64,000 bases of DNA, from assembly GCF_022532105.1 (NCBI RefSeq), contig NZ_CP092832.1:3469443-3533442 (forward strand), read 5' to 3'. Below are positions 16,737 through 24,103 of the stretch, in pieces; the stretch's first letter is position 1; each line of letters begins with the position of its first letter. The translations under genes were made by a program, and so were the position numbers. A model generated the notes under the pieces. It ran no database searches and was not told the origin of the DNA. It was given only the letters and a program-made list of their open reading frames with translations. This stretch comes from Flavobacterium sp. HJ-32-4. Its GTDB lineage: Bacteria > Bacteroidota > Bacteroidia > Flavobacteriales > Flavobacteriaceae.

Positions 16737-17267
16737 TCAATCCGCCAATTGGTAGACATCCGGAAGATTCCGGCCGAGTCCGTCATAGTCGAGTCCGTAT
16801 CCCACGATAAACTTGTTCGGGATGCGGATGCCGACATAATCCAACCGGACATCTTTGTCGTATACCTCGGGTTTAAGGAACAACGTCGCGATCTTCACGT
16901 GCTTGGGATTATGTTCCTTGAGCATGGCTTTCAGGGCGACGATGGTCGCACCGGTATCGACGATGTCTTCTACGAGGATGACGGAACGCCCCGACAGGTC
17001 GGAGGAAAGTCCAATCAATTCCTGTACGGCTCCGGTTGAGGCGGTTCCTTCATAGGATGCCACCTTCACGAACTGCACCTCGCATTGGCCGCGGAAGTGC
17101 TTTACCAGATCAGAAACCACCATAAAGGCGCCGTTTAGTACACCGATGAAAACCGGGGTCTCCTCCGCATGGTCGTCGGTGATGCGGCGCGCCATTTCCT
17201 GAATGGCAAATTCGATTTCGCCCGAGGAGATGAAAGGGACGAATCGTTTATCATGAAGATGAATCAC
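16737..17267 (-). CDS. hpt: Hypoxanthine phosphoribosyltransferase
   Basis: The 176-residue enzyme salvages hypoxanthine and guanine using PRPP. The PRPP-binding motif is VILVEDIVDTGATI; EFAIQEMARRI and FIGVLNGAFMVVSDL are the conserved N-terminal regions. No ATG fits the expected start; the GTG at 17267 gives (M)IHLHDKRFVPF, which matches the family N-terminus, while the longer in-frame extension is GA-rich low-complexity sequence. A full promoter lies 25 bases upstream, consistent with this start. First gene of the probable hpt-adk-CorC transcript. Confidence 0.93.
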   Translation of the reverse strand: MIHLHDKRFVPFISSGEIEFAIQEMARRITDDHAEETPVFIGVLNGAFMVVSDLVKHFRGQCEVQFVKVASYEGTASTGAVQELIGLSSDLSGRSVILVEDIVDTGATIVALKAMLKEHNPKHVKIATLFLKPEVYDKDVRLDYVGIRIPNKFIVGYGLDYDGLGRNLPDVYQLAD

Positions 17268-17291
17268 GTTGTTGTGTTTGGGAATAAAGGG

Positions 17292-17321
17292 CAAAGATAC
17301 GTAAAGCGGGGGAAGACACAA
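17292..17321 (-). promoter_or_regulatory. hpt promoter (TTG-N19-TATCTTTG)
   Basis: On the minus strand TTG (17321-17319) is followed after 19 bases by TATCTTTG (17299-17292), a perfect fit to the Bacteroidota housekeeping consensus, 25 bases before the GTG start. Confidence 0.8.
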
Positions 17322-17353
17322 GATGTGGTGAAGGAGTGAGGAGCGAGAGGAGA

Positions 17354-17381
17354 GAGAGGTGAGAGGTGAGAGGTGAGAGGT
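17354..17381. repeat. Four exact GAGAGGT heptamers
   Basis: Four identical GAGAGGT units lie in tandem within a purine-rich tract upstream of hpt, beyond its promoter. Confidence 0.8.
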
Positions 17382-17780
17382 AAGAAGCAAAAGGAGCGGA
17401 AAGAAAAATGAAAGCGGAAAAACAGAACAAATGAACGAAGCATAACGACGGACGCGGACACCAGTGTATCCCGGCTTGGAGCCAAAATTCGGATGCCTAC
17501 CAAATGCTGCGGCTTTCTAAAGGAGCATTCGACGAACTGTGTCCGTTTTACAATCGCTATTTGCCTATGGCAACCTTCCACTCTACCCCGTCTAGTAGCC
17601 GCTCCTCCATCCTCTCTCCTCTCCTCTCCTCTCCTCTCTCCTCTTTCTTCTTTCTTCTCTCCTCTTGCTCCTTGATACTTGATACTTGCTCCTTCCCCAC
17701 TACATTTTCCGAAAATTATGTAACTCCCGTCACCTCCCGCCTCACGAACTTTGTTGTAGCCCGCCCCAAAAACACCGACC

Positions 17781-18050
17781 ATGATTACCCGGCGCAAACT
17801 CCATCTCTATCAATATTTCAATGCCGATCGTTCCGACTGGAACCTCTATGCCACGCCTGCTGAAAAAGCGGGTATGACCGACGGCGACTGGTTACTGATT
17901 GAACGCCTGATGCAGGAATTGCTGTTGGCCGAGCGCGGCAAGCTCGACGCAGAGGCACGGGCAACGCTCGAAGAACGGCTGCGACGCTGCTGCGACGGCC
18001 CCGAAACCGAGGCCGAAGCGCGACGGGTAGCATTTGTCAATTATAACTGA
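17781..18050 (+). CDS. Small hypothetical protein (89 aa)
   Basis: The product starts MITRRKLHLYQYFNADRSDW and has an acidic, helix-prone middle (DWLLIERLMQELLLAERGKL) and a Cys pair RRCCDG. No signal peptide or membrane segment is seen. I do not recognise the family, although the amino-acid make-up looks like a folded cytoplasmic protein and the frame uses the same codon style as its neighbours. It is convergent with the SRPBCC gene, 17 bases away. A role cannot be inferred. Confidence 0.55.
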   Translation: MITRRKLHLYQYFNADRSDWNLYATPAEKAGMTDGDWLLIERLMQELLLAERGKLDAEARATLEERLRRCCDGPETEAEARRVAFVNYN

Positions 18051-18067
18051 AGTTATAGCACCGACTG

Positions 18068-18511
18068 CTACACAGAGAGCGAGAGCTCTCGTATGCGGTC
18101 AAGAGCCGCTTCCCATCGGATTTTCATCGTATCGTAGGAGGCATCCGATACGTCGGACGAAACGGTCAAAAGGGTGCCGTCTTCTACGGATGCCAACGCA
18201 AACACTTCACTACCCCCTTTCCATTGCATCGCTTCCAGGCTTGTCGTATCGTCGCTGCCCTCAGGTGTGATGATGCCGTCGTATACCCATTCAATTCGGT
18301 CGTAGGGACGCTTTTCCTCTATTGTCCCGACACGTCCGCCACCGGATCCGTCCCACAGACGGAGCGGATGCCCGATGATCCAGTCGGTATCGAAATACGT
18401 ACCCGGGGCGAACTCCGCCAGCCAGGTTCGGTTGAATTCGTCTTCCAGCAAGACCATCCAGATGGTTTCTTTGGGGGCTACAATATATCGGGTTTGGGTG
18501 ATCGTTTTCAT
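18068..18511 (-). CDS. SRPBCC/AHSA1-like ligand-binding protein
   Basis: The 147-residue protein begins MKTITQTRYIVAPKETIWMV, where the strand followed by AP.ETIW is typical of START/AHSA1 folds, and ends in a long C-terminal helix (YDTMKIRWEAALDRIRELS). The Trp-rich middle (DGSGGGRVGTIEEKRPYDRIEWVYDG) fits the strand pattern of the superfamily. Such proteins have a helix-grip pocket and bind small hydrophobic ligands or act as chaperone-like factors. The ATG at 18511 is preferred over an in-frame TTG six bases upstream. Divergent from the dicarboxylate transporter gene. Ligand unknown. Confidence 0.75.
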   Translation of the reverse strand: MKTITQTRYIVAPKETIWMVLLEDEFNRTWLAEFAPGTYFDTDWIIGHPLRLWDGSGGGRVGTIEEKRPYDRIEWVYDGIITPEGSDDTTSLEAMQWKGGSEVFALASVEDGTLLTVSSDVSDASYDTMKIRWEAALDRIRELSLSV

Positions 18512-18587
18512 AGGCAAGTGTTTTTGGTTACTTTAGGTACTTGAAAATACGCATTCCCTAACCGATCCTCTCCCAATAAAATCGTAA

Positions 18588-19811
18588 ATGTCTGCTTCTC
18601 CTTCTACGTCTTCCTGGTCGTTCCGCCTTTTCACCAACCTCACGACCTGGGTATTGCTGGCCATTCTGACCGGGATTGCGCTCGGACACTGGGCACCCGA
18701 AACCGGACAACAGATGAAGGTACTGGGCGAATGGTTTGTGGCCGGTATCAAGTGCTTTATCGGCCCCATCATCTTTCTCACCATCGTGTTGGGTATCGCG
18801 GGCATGGGCGACCTTCGAAAAGTCGGACGCATCGGACTTAAGGCGCTTGTATATTTCGAAATCGTCAGCACCCTTGCCCTGGTCATTGGTGTCGCCGCGG
18901 CCTACCTCATCGAACCCGGCCATATCGACCGGCGGCAACTCGCACTGCCGGAAACTCCGGTTCCGGGAAACGGCGATGGCCATTTTGACTGGATGCAGTT
19001 TTTTCTCGACAACCTCACTTTACAGGTGCTTTTAGCTGCCATCGTGTGTGGTATTGCGCTGAACTATTCCTCCCATAGGCAACGGGTGGTCGACGGGTTG
19101 TATAGAATATCGTCGTTCGTTTTCAAGTTATTAAAATGGCTGATGTACCTCGCGCCCGTCGGTGCCTTTGGCGGGATGGCATACACCATCGGGAAATTTG
19201 GCCTTGCAACCCTTCTGCCTCTGGGAAAACTGATGCTGACCATGTACGTCACGATGGCGATTTTCGTTTTCGTTGTATTAGGAGGCATCATGCGGTATTA
19301 TGGACTGAGCCTTCGCAAGTTCCTGCGGCACATACAGGCAGAATTATTGGTGGTGTTAGGAACATCTTCGTCGGAATCAGCATTGCCGCGTCTTATGGAA
19401 AAACTCCAGGAAATGGGATGCTCAAGGGCGGTGGTCGGTTTGGTCGTTCCGACAGGTTATTCGTTCAACCTCGATGGCACCTCCATCTATCTATCAATGG
19501 CCGTTATTTTCCTGGCACAATTATATAATGTCCCCCTATCTATAACTGATATCATGACGATCTTCTTCCTGCTCATGCTCACGTCAAAAGGGGCGGCTGG
19601 CGTTACGGGTAGTGGTTTCATCGTATTGGCCTCGACGCTCACGGCACTTCAAAAGATTCCCGTGGAAGGACTTGCCTTTCTGTTGGGCGTCGATAAATTC
19701 ATGAGCGAGGCACGTGCCATTACCAACTGCATTGGAAATGGAGTGGCCGCTATCGTGATCTCAAAACAGGAAGGCGACTTCCAGGCCGATCCGGAACGGG
19801 CGCTTGACTAA
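18588..19811 (+). CDS. Dicarboxylate/amino acid:cation symporter (DAACS family)
   Basis: The 407-residue inner-membrane carrier shows the hallmarks of the GltP/DctA family: the serine-rich hairpin tip GTSSSESALPRLMEKL, the NMDGT-like motif in GYSFNLDGTSIYLSMA, and the second hairpin LTSKGAAGVTGSGF. About eight membrane helices and two re-entrant loops are expected. It imports C4-dicarboxylates or acidic amino acids with protons or sodium. The C-terminal RAITNCIGNGVAAIVISK is conserved in the family. DctA-like and GltP-like members cannot be told apart by eye. No operon partner. Confidence 0.92.
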   Translation: MSASPSTSSWSFRLFTNLTTWVLLAILTGIALGHWAPETGQQMKVLGEWFVAGIKCFIGPIIFLTIVLGIAGMGDLRKVGRIGLKALVYFEIVSTLALVIGVAAAYLIEPGHIDRRQLALPETPVPGNGDGHFDWMQFFLDNLTLQVLLAAIVCGIALNYSSHRQRVVDGLYRISSFVFKLLKWLMYLAPVGAFGGMAYTIGKFGLATLLPLGKLMLTMYVTMAIFVFVVLGGIMRYYGLSLRKFLRHIQAELLVVLGTSSSESALPRLMEKLQEMGCSRAVVGLVVPTGYSFNLDGTSIYLSMAVIFLAQLYNVPLSITDIMTIFFLLMLTSKGAAGVTGSGFIVLASTLTALQKIPVEGLAFLLGVDKFMSEARAITNCIGNGVAAIVISKQEGDFQADPERALD

Positions 19812-19920
19812 CGGGCTTCTTCTCTCCGGCAACATGCCCTAATGAACTTGCAACTCTCTAACGGAATTGTGTAGCGCAAAAAAAGGTTTCCAGCCGGAAC
19901 TTGCGTCGAAATACCACTCC

Positions 19921-20115
19921 ATGAATGTAAAACGACTTTTCGGCACGACCCTTACTATTTTAGGCATCGTTGGACTCATCTATGCTGCTATCCTGTTCAT
20001 CAACACAGGAGGTCAAACGCGGGATGTGAAAGGCATCATCATCTCCGGTCTCCTCGGCCTGGTGTTTTTTGTCTCCGGTATCGGCTTATTGAAAGGAACG
20101 AAAGACGAGAGCTAG
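19921..20115 (+). CDS. Small two-helix membrane protein (64 aa)
   Basis: The ATG at 19921 gives MNVKRLFGTTLTILGIVGLIYAAILFINTGG, a first membrane helix, followed by DVKGIIISGLLGLVFFVSGI, a second one, with a charged tail. Small proteins of this two-helix pattern are common hypotheticals in Bacteroidota. An upstream in-frame extension to 19867 is not supported by a start typical for the genome. Function unknown. Confidence 0.7.
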   Translation: MNVKRLFGTTLTILGIVGLIYAAILFINTGGQTRDVKGIIISGLLGLVFFVSGIGLLKGTKDES

Positions 20116-20330
20116 GTGAATCAACCTTCCCTTATAGCCCTTCCATCGACTGGAGGCGTATCCGGAACAGTTCGCGGCATTCTTTGCTGTTAGAGCATCC
20201 CATGTCGCCACAGTACCCCCTAACGGATACAAGATAACCGAATATGCCATTTTATCTCCCGAATACACCCTGCCTTAGACCGCTTTCGGACAAGGTCTGT
20301 AAAACACGAGGCGTGATGGAAACGAGCATG

Positions 20331-20338
20331 TAGATTTG
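20331..20338 (+). promoter_or_regulatory. -7 box TAGATTTG before the lone T9SS-module gene
   Basis: TAGATTTG fits TAnnTTTG and ends 12 bases before the ATG. A TTG at the expected distance is lacking, so support is partial. Confidence 0.45.
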
Positions 20339-20350
20339 CGCCAAAAAAAA

Positions 20351-21112
20351 ATGGATTCACTATCAATTACCCAAAACCGATACCTGAATGTCCGTTTACT
20401 TTTGCCGCTGGCCATGGCATTCGTATCATGGGTTGCATTTCCTCAAAGCCCGATGAGCCGCATCTGGCTCAACATGTCGCATGAAGAAAATCCAGGTAAC
20501 CAAATCCTGGTTGGATATACCGATATGGCGACGTTGGAAGTCGACCCCGGTTTTGACTCGGCACTGGCACCCGCGGGAGATTGCCTTTCGTCGCTTATCG
20601 GTTCTGAACACTACGTTATACAGGCCCGACCGGCTTTCGAAGCATCAGATGTAGTTCCGCTCGCACTGCATGCCGAATCATCCGGAACGTTTACAATCTG
20701 GCTGGATCATGCCGATGGCGTTTTTGAACAAGGCCAGGCGATTTATCTTTACGATGGTTTGGAAAATAAGTGCTCCGAGTTATCGGCCGCTTCCTATGTA
20801 TTTACATCCGAATCGGGCGACTTCGACAACCGTTTCCAATTGCTTTACCAGACGTCAACATTAGGTTTGGCGACCTCGTCACAAGATACTGTATCCGTTT
20901 ACGACGAGTCAGGTGTTTTGACGGTACATACCGGATCCGAAACAGCATCATGTATCCAGGTATTTGACTTGCAGGGCCGGGAAATTGCCCAATTGAAAAC
21001 GCCTGCTACGTTAACGGCGTCACTGCCATTTGTATCAGCGCAACGCGAAGTGAGGCTTGTGCGTATTGTATACCCTTCGGGTCGGGTATTGGTCCGTAAA
21101 ATACGGTTTTAA
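20351..21112 (+). CDS. Secreted protein made almost only of a T9SS-associated C-terminal module
   Basis: The 253-residue protein has an N-terminal signal sequence with an extended n-region (LLLPLAMAFVSWVAFPQ). From about residue 40 it aligns by eye with the last 225 residues of the SprB-repeat metalloprotease encoded at 35721-44000: WLNMSHEEN against WLNLSYEGQ, LVGYTDMATLEVDPGFD against LLGYTDMTTYGVDPGFD, and YVIQARPAFEASD against YVIQARPAFEVTD. The end, SCIQVFDLQGREIAQLK to VLVRKIRF, has the beta-sandwich and terminal basic stretch of type A T9SS sorting domains. It therefore looks like the sorting region of a large adhesin without its effector part. ATG at 20351 preferred over an upstream TTG. 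Whether it is a remnant or a functional small surface protein is open. Confidence 0.75.
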   Translation: MDSLSITQNRYLNVRLLLPLAMAFVSWVAFPQSPMSRIWLNMSHEENPGNQILVGYTDMATLEVDPGFDSALAPAGDCLSSLIGSEHYVIQARPAFEASDVVPLALHAESSGTFTIWLDHADGVFEQGQAIYLYDGLENKCSELSAASYVFTSESGDFDNRFQLLYQTSTLGLATSSQDTVSVYDESGVLTVHTGSETASCIQVFDLQGREIAQLKTPATLTASLPFVSAQREVRLVRIVYPSGRVLVRKIRF

Positions 21113-21215
21113 GACAAAGTACGTTTTCCAGAAAACCGCGTGAATCCGCAGTTCATGCGCGTTGAAGGCGGACGTACCTGTTTATTATGCATTTGGTTAA
21201 TATTTTAGAGAAGAT

Positions 21216-21239
21216 ACGCTCGTCATAGGACGGGCGTTT
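21216..21239 (+). terminator. Hairpin after the lone T9SS-module gene
   Basis: ACGCTCGTC and GACGGGCGT pair (one G-T pair) around ATAG, followed by a short TTTCT. The T tract is weak. Confidence 0.45.
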
Positions 21240-21262
21240 CTGCTCTGCTCTAGTAGAAAAAA

Positions 21263-21697
21263 TCAGCGATTAAGTCCCGTAAACGATTGGTAGTGGCGAC
21301 CGAGCGGCACCATACACTTGACATCGTGATCGTTTACATACCATTCCAGGCAATATCCGTCCGGATCGACTTCGTGCTGCGCGCGCAGCATTTCGAAAGC
21401 GCGGTCAATCGCGTCGGGTTGTGAGGTATAATCCGAAATATAGAAGCTATTGTAGGGACCATTTTGAATGGTAAACGCACTGAGCCCCTGTTGTTCCATT
21501 TCGCCATCCAGTACGTTCGCGGCGGCTTTATACGTACCACCGTCGCGTCCTGGCCAAAACAGCCCATAAAAATGTCGCCTTTCGTTAGGCGGCAGGAGTG
21601 ACTTCAACGTCTGCATGGCATCGGCGGCACCCCGGCGTCCGTCAACTGCCGTCACACAAAAAACCGGAACGTCTTCCTGGAAGGTAAAGCTGTCCAT
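21263..21697 (-). CDS. GyrI-like/effector-binding domain protein
   Basis: The 144-residue protein lacks a DNA-binding helix-turn-helix. Features resembling the GyrI-like small-molecule-binding fold are FYGLFWPGRDGGTYKAAANV, the strand FTIQNGPYNSFYISDY, an acidic-aromatic helix DAIDRAFEMLRAQ, and the closing CLEWYVNDHDVKCMVPL, where E.Y...D.....VPL is typical of the family end. It probably binds a small ligand in the cytoplasm. The ATG at 21697 follows a perfect promoter that overlaps the end of the exonuclease III gene. The fold assignment is by pattern only. Confidence 0.55.
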   Translation of the reverse strand: MDSFTFQEDVPVFCVTAVDGRRGAADAMQTLKSLLPPNERRHFYGLFWPGRDGGTYKAAANVLDGEMEQQGLSAFTIQNGPYNSFYISDYTSQPDAIDRAFEMLRAQHEVDPDGYCLEWYVNDHDVKCMVPLGRHYQSFTGLNR

Positions 21698-21712
21698 ATT
21701 GGGAGATTTTCT

Positions 21713-21743
21713 CAAATTTACGAAAAAAACAGCTGGCTTACAA
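21713..21743 (-). promoter_or_regulatory. Promoter TTG-N20-TAAATTTG
   Basis: TTG at 21743-21741 and TAAATTTG at 21720-21713 on the minus strand stand 20 bases apart. The TTG lies inside the last codons of the upstream exonuclease gene. Confidence 0.75.
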
Positions 21744-22514
21744 TGCCAATTCGATCCAAACAGGGGCGTGATCACTGGTTTTTTCCCATCCCCGCACCTC
21801 TCGGTCAACTCCGCCTGCCTTCAGGTGGTCTTTGAGTTGGGGACTGAGCAGGAAATGGTCGATACGCAGACCGGCGTTGCGCTGGAAAGCGCTGCGGAAG
21901 TAGTCCCAAAACGTGTACATCGTCTCATTTGGGTAAAGGGTTCGAAGTGCGTCGGTCCACCCCTGCTGCACTAACGACTGGAACGCCGCCCGGGTTTCCG
22001 GACGAAAAAGGGCATCGTCTACCCAACGTTCCGGCTTATACACATCTTTTTCGGTTGGCATGACGTTGAAATCACCCGCCAAAAGCACGGGGGTGTCGTG
22101 TGATAACAGTACGGCAGCCCGCTCCTGCAAACGTCGAAACCAATCAAGCTTATAGTCAAACTTGGGGCCCGGCGCCGGATTGCCATTCGGCAAATACAAG
22201 CAGGCAATAACGAGCGGACCCGCAAGTACTTCCAGATAACGACTTTGTTCATCATCGGGATTACCGGGAAGCACACGGGTGATTTCCTGAATACGGATGT
22301 CATTCCTGGCTAAAATGGCGACTCCGTTCCAGCTTTTCTGTCCGTGCCAGATAGCCTGGTAGCCTGCGTCCGAAAACGCCGCCAGCGGAAACTTCTCCTG
22401 TGGCGCTTTAAGTTCCTGGAGGCACACGATATCCGGCTGCGCGAACTCCAGCCATTTCAAAACGACAGGAAGGCGCCCGTTCACACCATTGACATTGTAG
22501 GTGGCAATCTTCAT
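21738..22514 (-). CDS. xth: Exodeoxyribonuclease III
   Basis: The 258-residue enzyme starts MKIATYNVNGVNGRLPVVLKW. It carries the metal-binding Glu in VCLQELKAP, the Tyr/Asn region CLYLPNGNPAPGPKFDYKL, the catalytic LAGDFNVMPTEKD and the final TSDHAPVWIEL, all characteristic of the ExoIII/APE family. It nicks abasic sites and degrades DNA 3'-5' in base-excision repair. The longer frame upstream of 22514 is discarded, because family members begin at this Met. Start is preceded by a TATCTTAG box with one mismatch. Confidence 0.94.
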   Translation of the reverse strand: MKIATYNVNGVNGRLPVVLKWLEFAQPDIVCLQELKAPQEKFPLAAFSDAGYQAIWHGQKSWNGVAILARNDIRIQEITRVLPGNPDDEQSRYLEVLAGPLVIACLYLPNGNPAPGPKFDYKLDWFRRLQERAAVLLSHDTPVLLAGDFNVMPTEKDVYKPERWVDDALFRPETRAAFQSLVQQGWTDALRTLYPNETMYTFWDYFRSAFQRNAGLRIDHFLLSPQLKDHLKAGGVDREVRGWEKTSDHAPVWIELAL

Positions 22515-22711
22515 AGCTACGTTTTCTCTAAGATAGTCAAAAAGGGCGAGATACATCCCTTGGCGCAGAACGTTATAAAAATATACAAACAGGCCTAAAA
22601 TTAAATAAAATCAAACTTTACCGTTGTTTTTGTTATAAAATGACGTTTCTGCTTTTTTTGCTTTGTCATGTCGCCGATTTCTGCCATTTTGCACCAAACC
22701 CCAACTACCCC

Positions 22712-22921
22712 ATGAAAAAAAACCTCAGCAGCGGCGAGAGCCTCTGCCGTCTGGTGGCTGCCGCTGCCTGTTTTTATGTATTGTACTTCTTCGAATTTGA
22801 CTGGAAAATGGCCATCACGGGCGCCATCGGGCTCTTTTTTTTCATCACAGGAATTTGGCGCGTTTGCCCGGTATATTCCCTCTTTCACATTTCTACCAGG
22901 CGTCCGCCTGAAAAGCGATAA
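22712..22921 (+). CDS. DUF2892 (YgaP-like) small membrane protein
   Basis: The 69-residue product MKKNLSSGESLCRLVAAAAC has two hydrophobic helices (LVAAAACFYVLYFF and AITGAIGLFFFITGI) followed by WRVCPVYSLF. This matches the DUF2892 pattern of N.. R.., two helices and CP.Y. The family occurs alone or fused to rhodanese domains; the role is unclear. ATG at 22712 fits better than the upstream in-frame ATG at 22640. Confidence 0.7.
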   Translation: MKKNLSSGESLCRLVAAAACFYVLYFFEFDWKMAITGAIGLFFFITGIWRVCPVYSLFHISTRRPPEKR

Positions 22922-23001
22922 CTCCAAACCACTGGTTGTTAATTCGATACCGACGTCCATGGGACGGCGTCGGGCTACTTATCCTCTCAGGTTAGCCCTT
23001 T

Positions 23002-23066
23002 ACGAATCCTATTCGTACTAAAGCAGCAACGTAATTTGTACGTAAGAACCCACGTAATTCTACGTG
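23002..23066 (+). promoter_or_regulatory. Three dyad operators upstream of the two-component operon
   Basis: Three inverted repeats precede the promoter. TACGAAT-CCT-ATTCGTA lies at 23002-23018, ACGTA-ATTTG-TACGT at about 23030-23044, and CACGTA-ATTC-TACGTG at 23051-23066. The last ends four bases upstream of the -33 TTG, the normal position for an activator of the LuxR/NarL type. A near copy of this palindrome stands before the surface gene at 56372. Confidence 0.5.
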
Positions 23067-23070
23067 TTTT

Positions 23071-23102
23071 TTGAAGAGTCTAACTATCGCCTCTTAATTT
23101 TG
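23071..23102 (+). promoter_or_regulatory. Promoter TTG-N21-TAATTTTG of the two-component operon
   Basis: TTG at 23071-23073 and TAATTTTG at 23095-23102 fit the Bacteroidota consensus with a 21-base spacer. The first start codon follows 42 bases later. Confidence 0.65.
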
Positions 23103-23144
23103 ATATTTTTACCACACTGAATCTAAAACAAAACAACAAACCTC

Positions 23145-23462
23145 ATGGAAAAAACAAACCCCAACGTAATTCCGCTCAAACAAGCACAGGATTGGGCGGC
23201 AAATTGGCAAAAAGACAACACACTTAAAGCCTTTCTGATTCAAAAAGACAATATTGACTCCATTTTGGCTGCAGGGGGAAATGTGGCTAATTTTAGAGGT
23301 TATCTAGGGCTGGACGATGCGGGAGATCCCGTTTTTATGTTGGTCGGTGTGGATGCCAGCGGAAACGATATAATCAATGAAGAAGATGGGTATTATGTTT
23401 ACGATTTTAATGATCCATGCCCACGTACGTGTAGCCCCGGTAGTCCACTCATAATGAAGTAA
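23145..23462 (+). CDS. Small Cys-tailed hypothetical protein, first gene of a signalling operon
   Basis: The 105-residue acidic protein MEKTNPNVIPLKQAQDWAAN has no signal peptide or membrane helix. It appears to have a compact alpha/beta body (FRGYLGLDDAGDPVFMLVGV) and a flexible tail ending DPCPRTCSPGSPLIMK, with two cysteines close to the C-terminus. From memory, short proteins with a similar CP..C...SPL end occur in many Bacteroidota without an assigned function. Its stop codon overlaps the start of the next gene by one base (TAATG), so translation of the two is probably coupled. It could be a ligand, regulator or substrate for the downstream membrane protein; nothing in the sequence proves this. 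Confidence 0.75.
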   Translation: MEKTNPNVIPLKQAQDWAANWQKDNTLKAFLIQKDNIDSILAAGGNVANFRGYLGLDDAGDPVFMLVGVDASGNDIINEEDGYYVYDFNDPCPRTCSPGSPLIMK

Positions 23463-24103
23463 TGGCACACCTTCTTTCCTACATAGGTGACTTTCTTCTT
23501 CTGGTCAATTTGATACTGTCACTGTCGATACGACCAAAGAATCGCACCATTATCTTCTTTATCGTATACCAGTTCTGCATTTTTTTGGTTCAGACGGCCG
23601 GTACGACACTCAGCACCTTGGGGGAGCGTAATCTGTTTCTGTCCCACTACTATTTCGTGGGACAGTTTTTACTACTAAGCCTCTTTTATTACAGTCTTTT
23701 GAATACGTCACAGAGGCGCATCCTATTACTCGCTCAACCTGCCGTACTTATACCGCTGGCAATTCAATACACAGTGGATCCCGAAGTCTATTGGAAATTC
23801 AATCATTTAGAGATTCTGTTAACGGCCTTTCCGATTATTGCCTTTGCTGCCTTTCATTTCTACAATCAACTAGATGGTCCGAAACAATTTCACCTGATTA
23901 ATCTGTCGATAATGATGTACCTTTTCGGCAGTACCGTGCTTTTTCTAGCCGGTAATACGGTGAATCTGATGGTAAATAATCGTGCACGGATTTGTTGGGA
24001 TCTTAACTCTATCCTTTATATTTTATTTCAACTATGTGTGTTACATGAATTGCGTGTTACGTACTTAAAAAGACCCCTGTCACAGCATGAAGCAGGTCAC
24101 TGA
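23462..24103 (+). CDS. Seven-helix membrane protein of the signalling operon
   Basis: The 213-residue protein is almost entirely hydrophobic, with about seven membrane segments (roughly 4-22, 28-48, 64-82, 86-105, 117-135, 143-165, 178-198) and short loops. No catalytic motif is visible. The topology recalls 7TM sensor or receptor-type membrane domains, which in other proteins are fused to signalling outputs; here there is no output domain and a histidine kinase follows. Its 3' end overlaps the kinase gene by 17 bases, arguing for coupled translation and interaction. A receptor role is inference. Confidence 0.75.
   Translation: MAHLLSYIGDFLLLVNLILSLSIRPKNRTIIFFIVYQFCIFLVQTAGTTLSTLGERNLFLSHYYFVGQFLLLSLFYYSLLNTSQRRILLLAQPAVLIPLAIQYTVDPEVYWKFNHLEILLTAFPIIAFAAFHFYNQLDGPKQFHLINLSIMMYLFGSTVLFLAGNTVNLMVNNRARICWDLNSILYILFQLCVLHELRVTYLKRPLSQHEAGH

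Larger units (their letters stand above)
17268..17780. other. Gene-poor stretch with GA-rich and CT-rich tracts
   Basis: Apart from the hpt promoter, this region holds a purine-rich tract (about 17332-17412) that includes four GAGAGGT heptamers, and a pyrimidine-rich tract (about 17601-17671) of CTCCT and CTT words ending in TGATACT heptamers. The two tracts are roughly complementary. The reading frames crossing them are low-complexity and not credible as genes. Confidence 0.65.

Noticed and set aside
17264..17797. 177-codon minus-strand frame over the GA-rich region
   Set aside because: Composition is dominated by Arg/Glu/Gly from heptamers and purine runs; it overlaps the hpt promoter and shows no domain.
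20132..20251. 39-codon minus-strand frame with a cysteine pattern (YCGDMGCSNSKEC)
   Set aside because: It looks protein-like but has no usable start codon before the cysteine motif and no promoter; it may be a gene remnant, but support is too thin to list.
23145..23462. RiPP or lantibiotic-like precursor
   Set aside because: The protein is long and folded-looking with only two tail cysteines, and no modification enzyme or export ABC transporter is encoded nearby.
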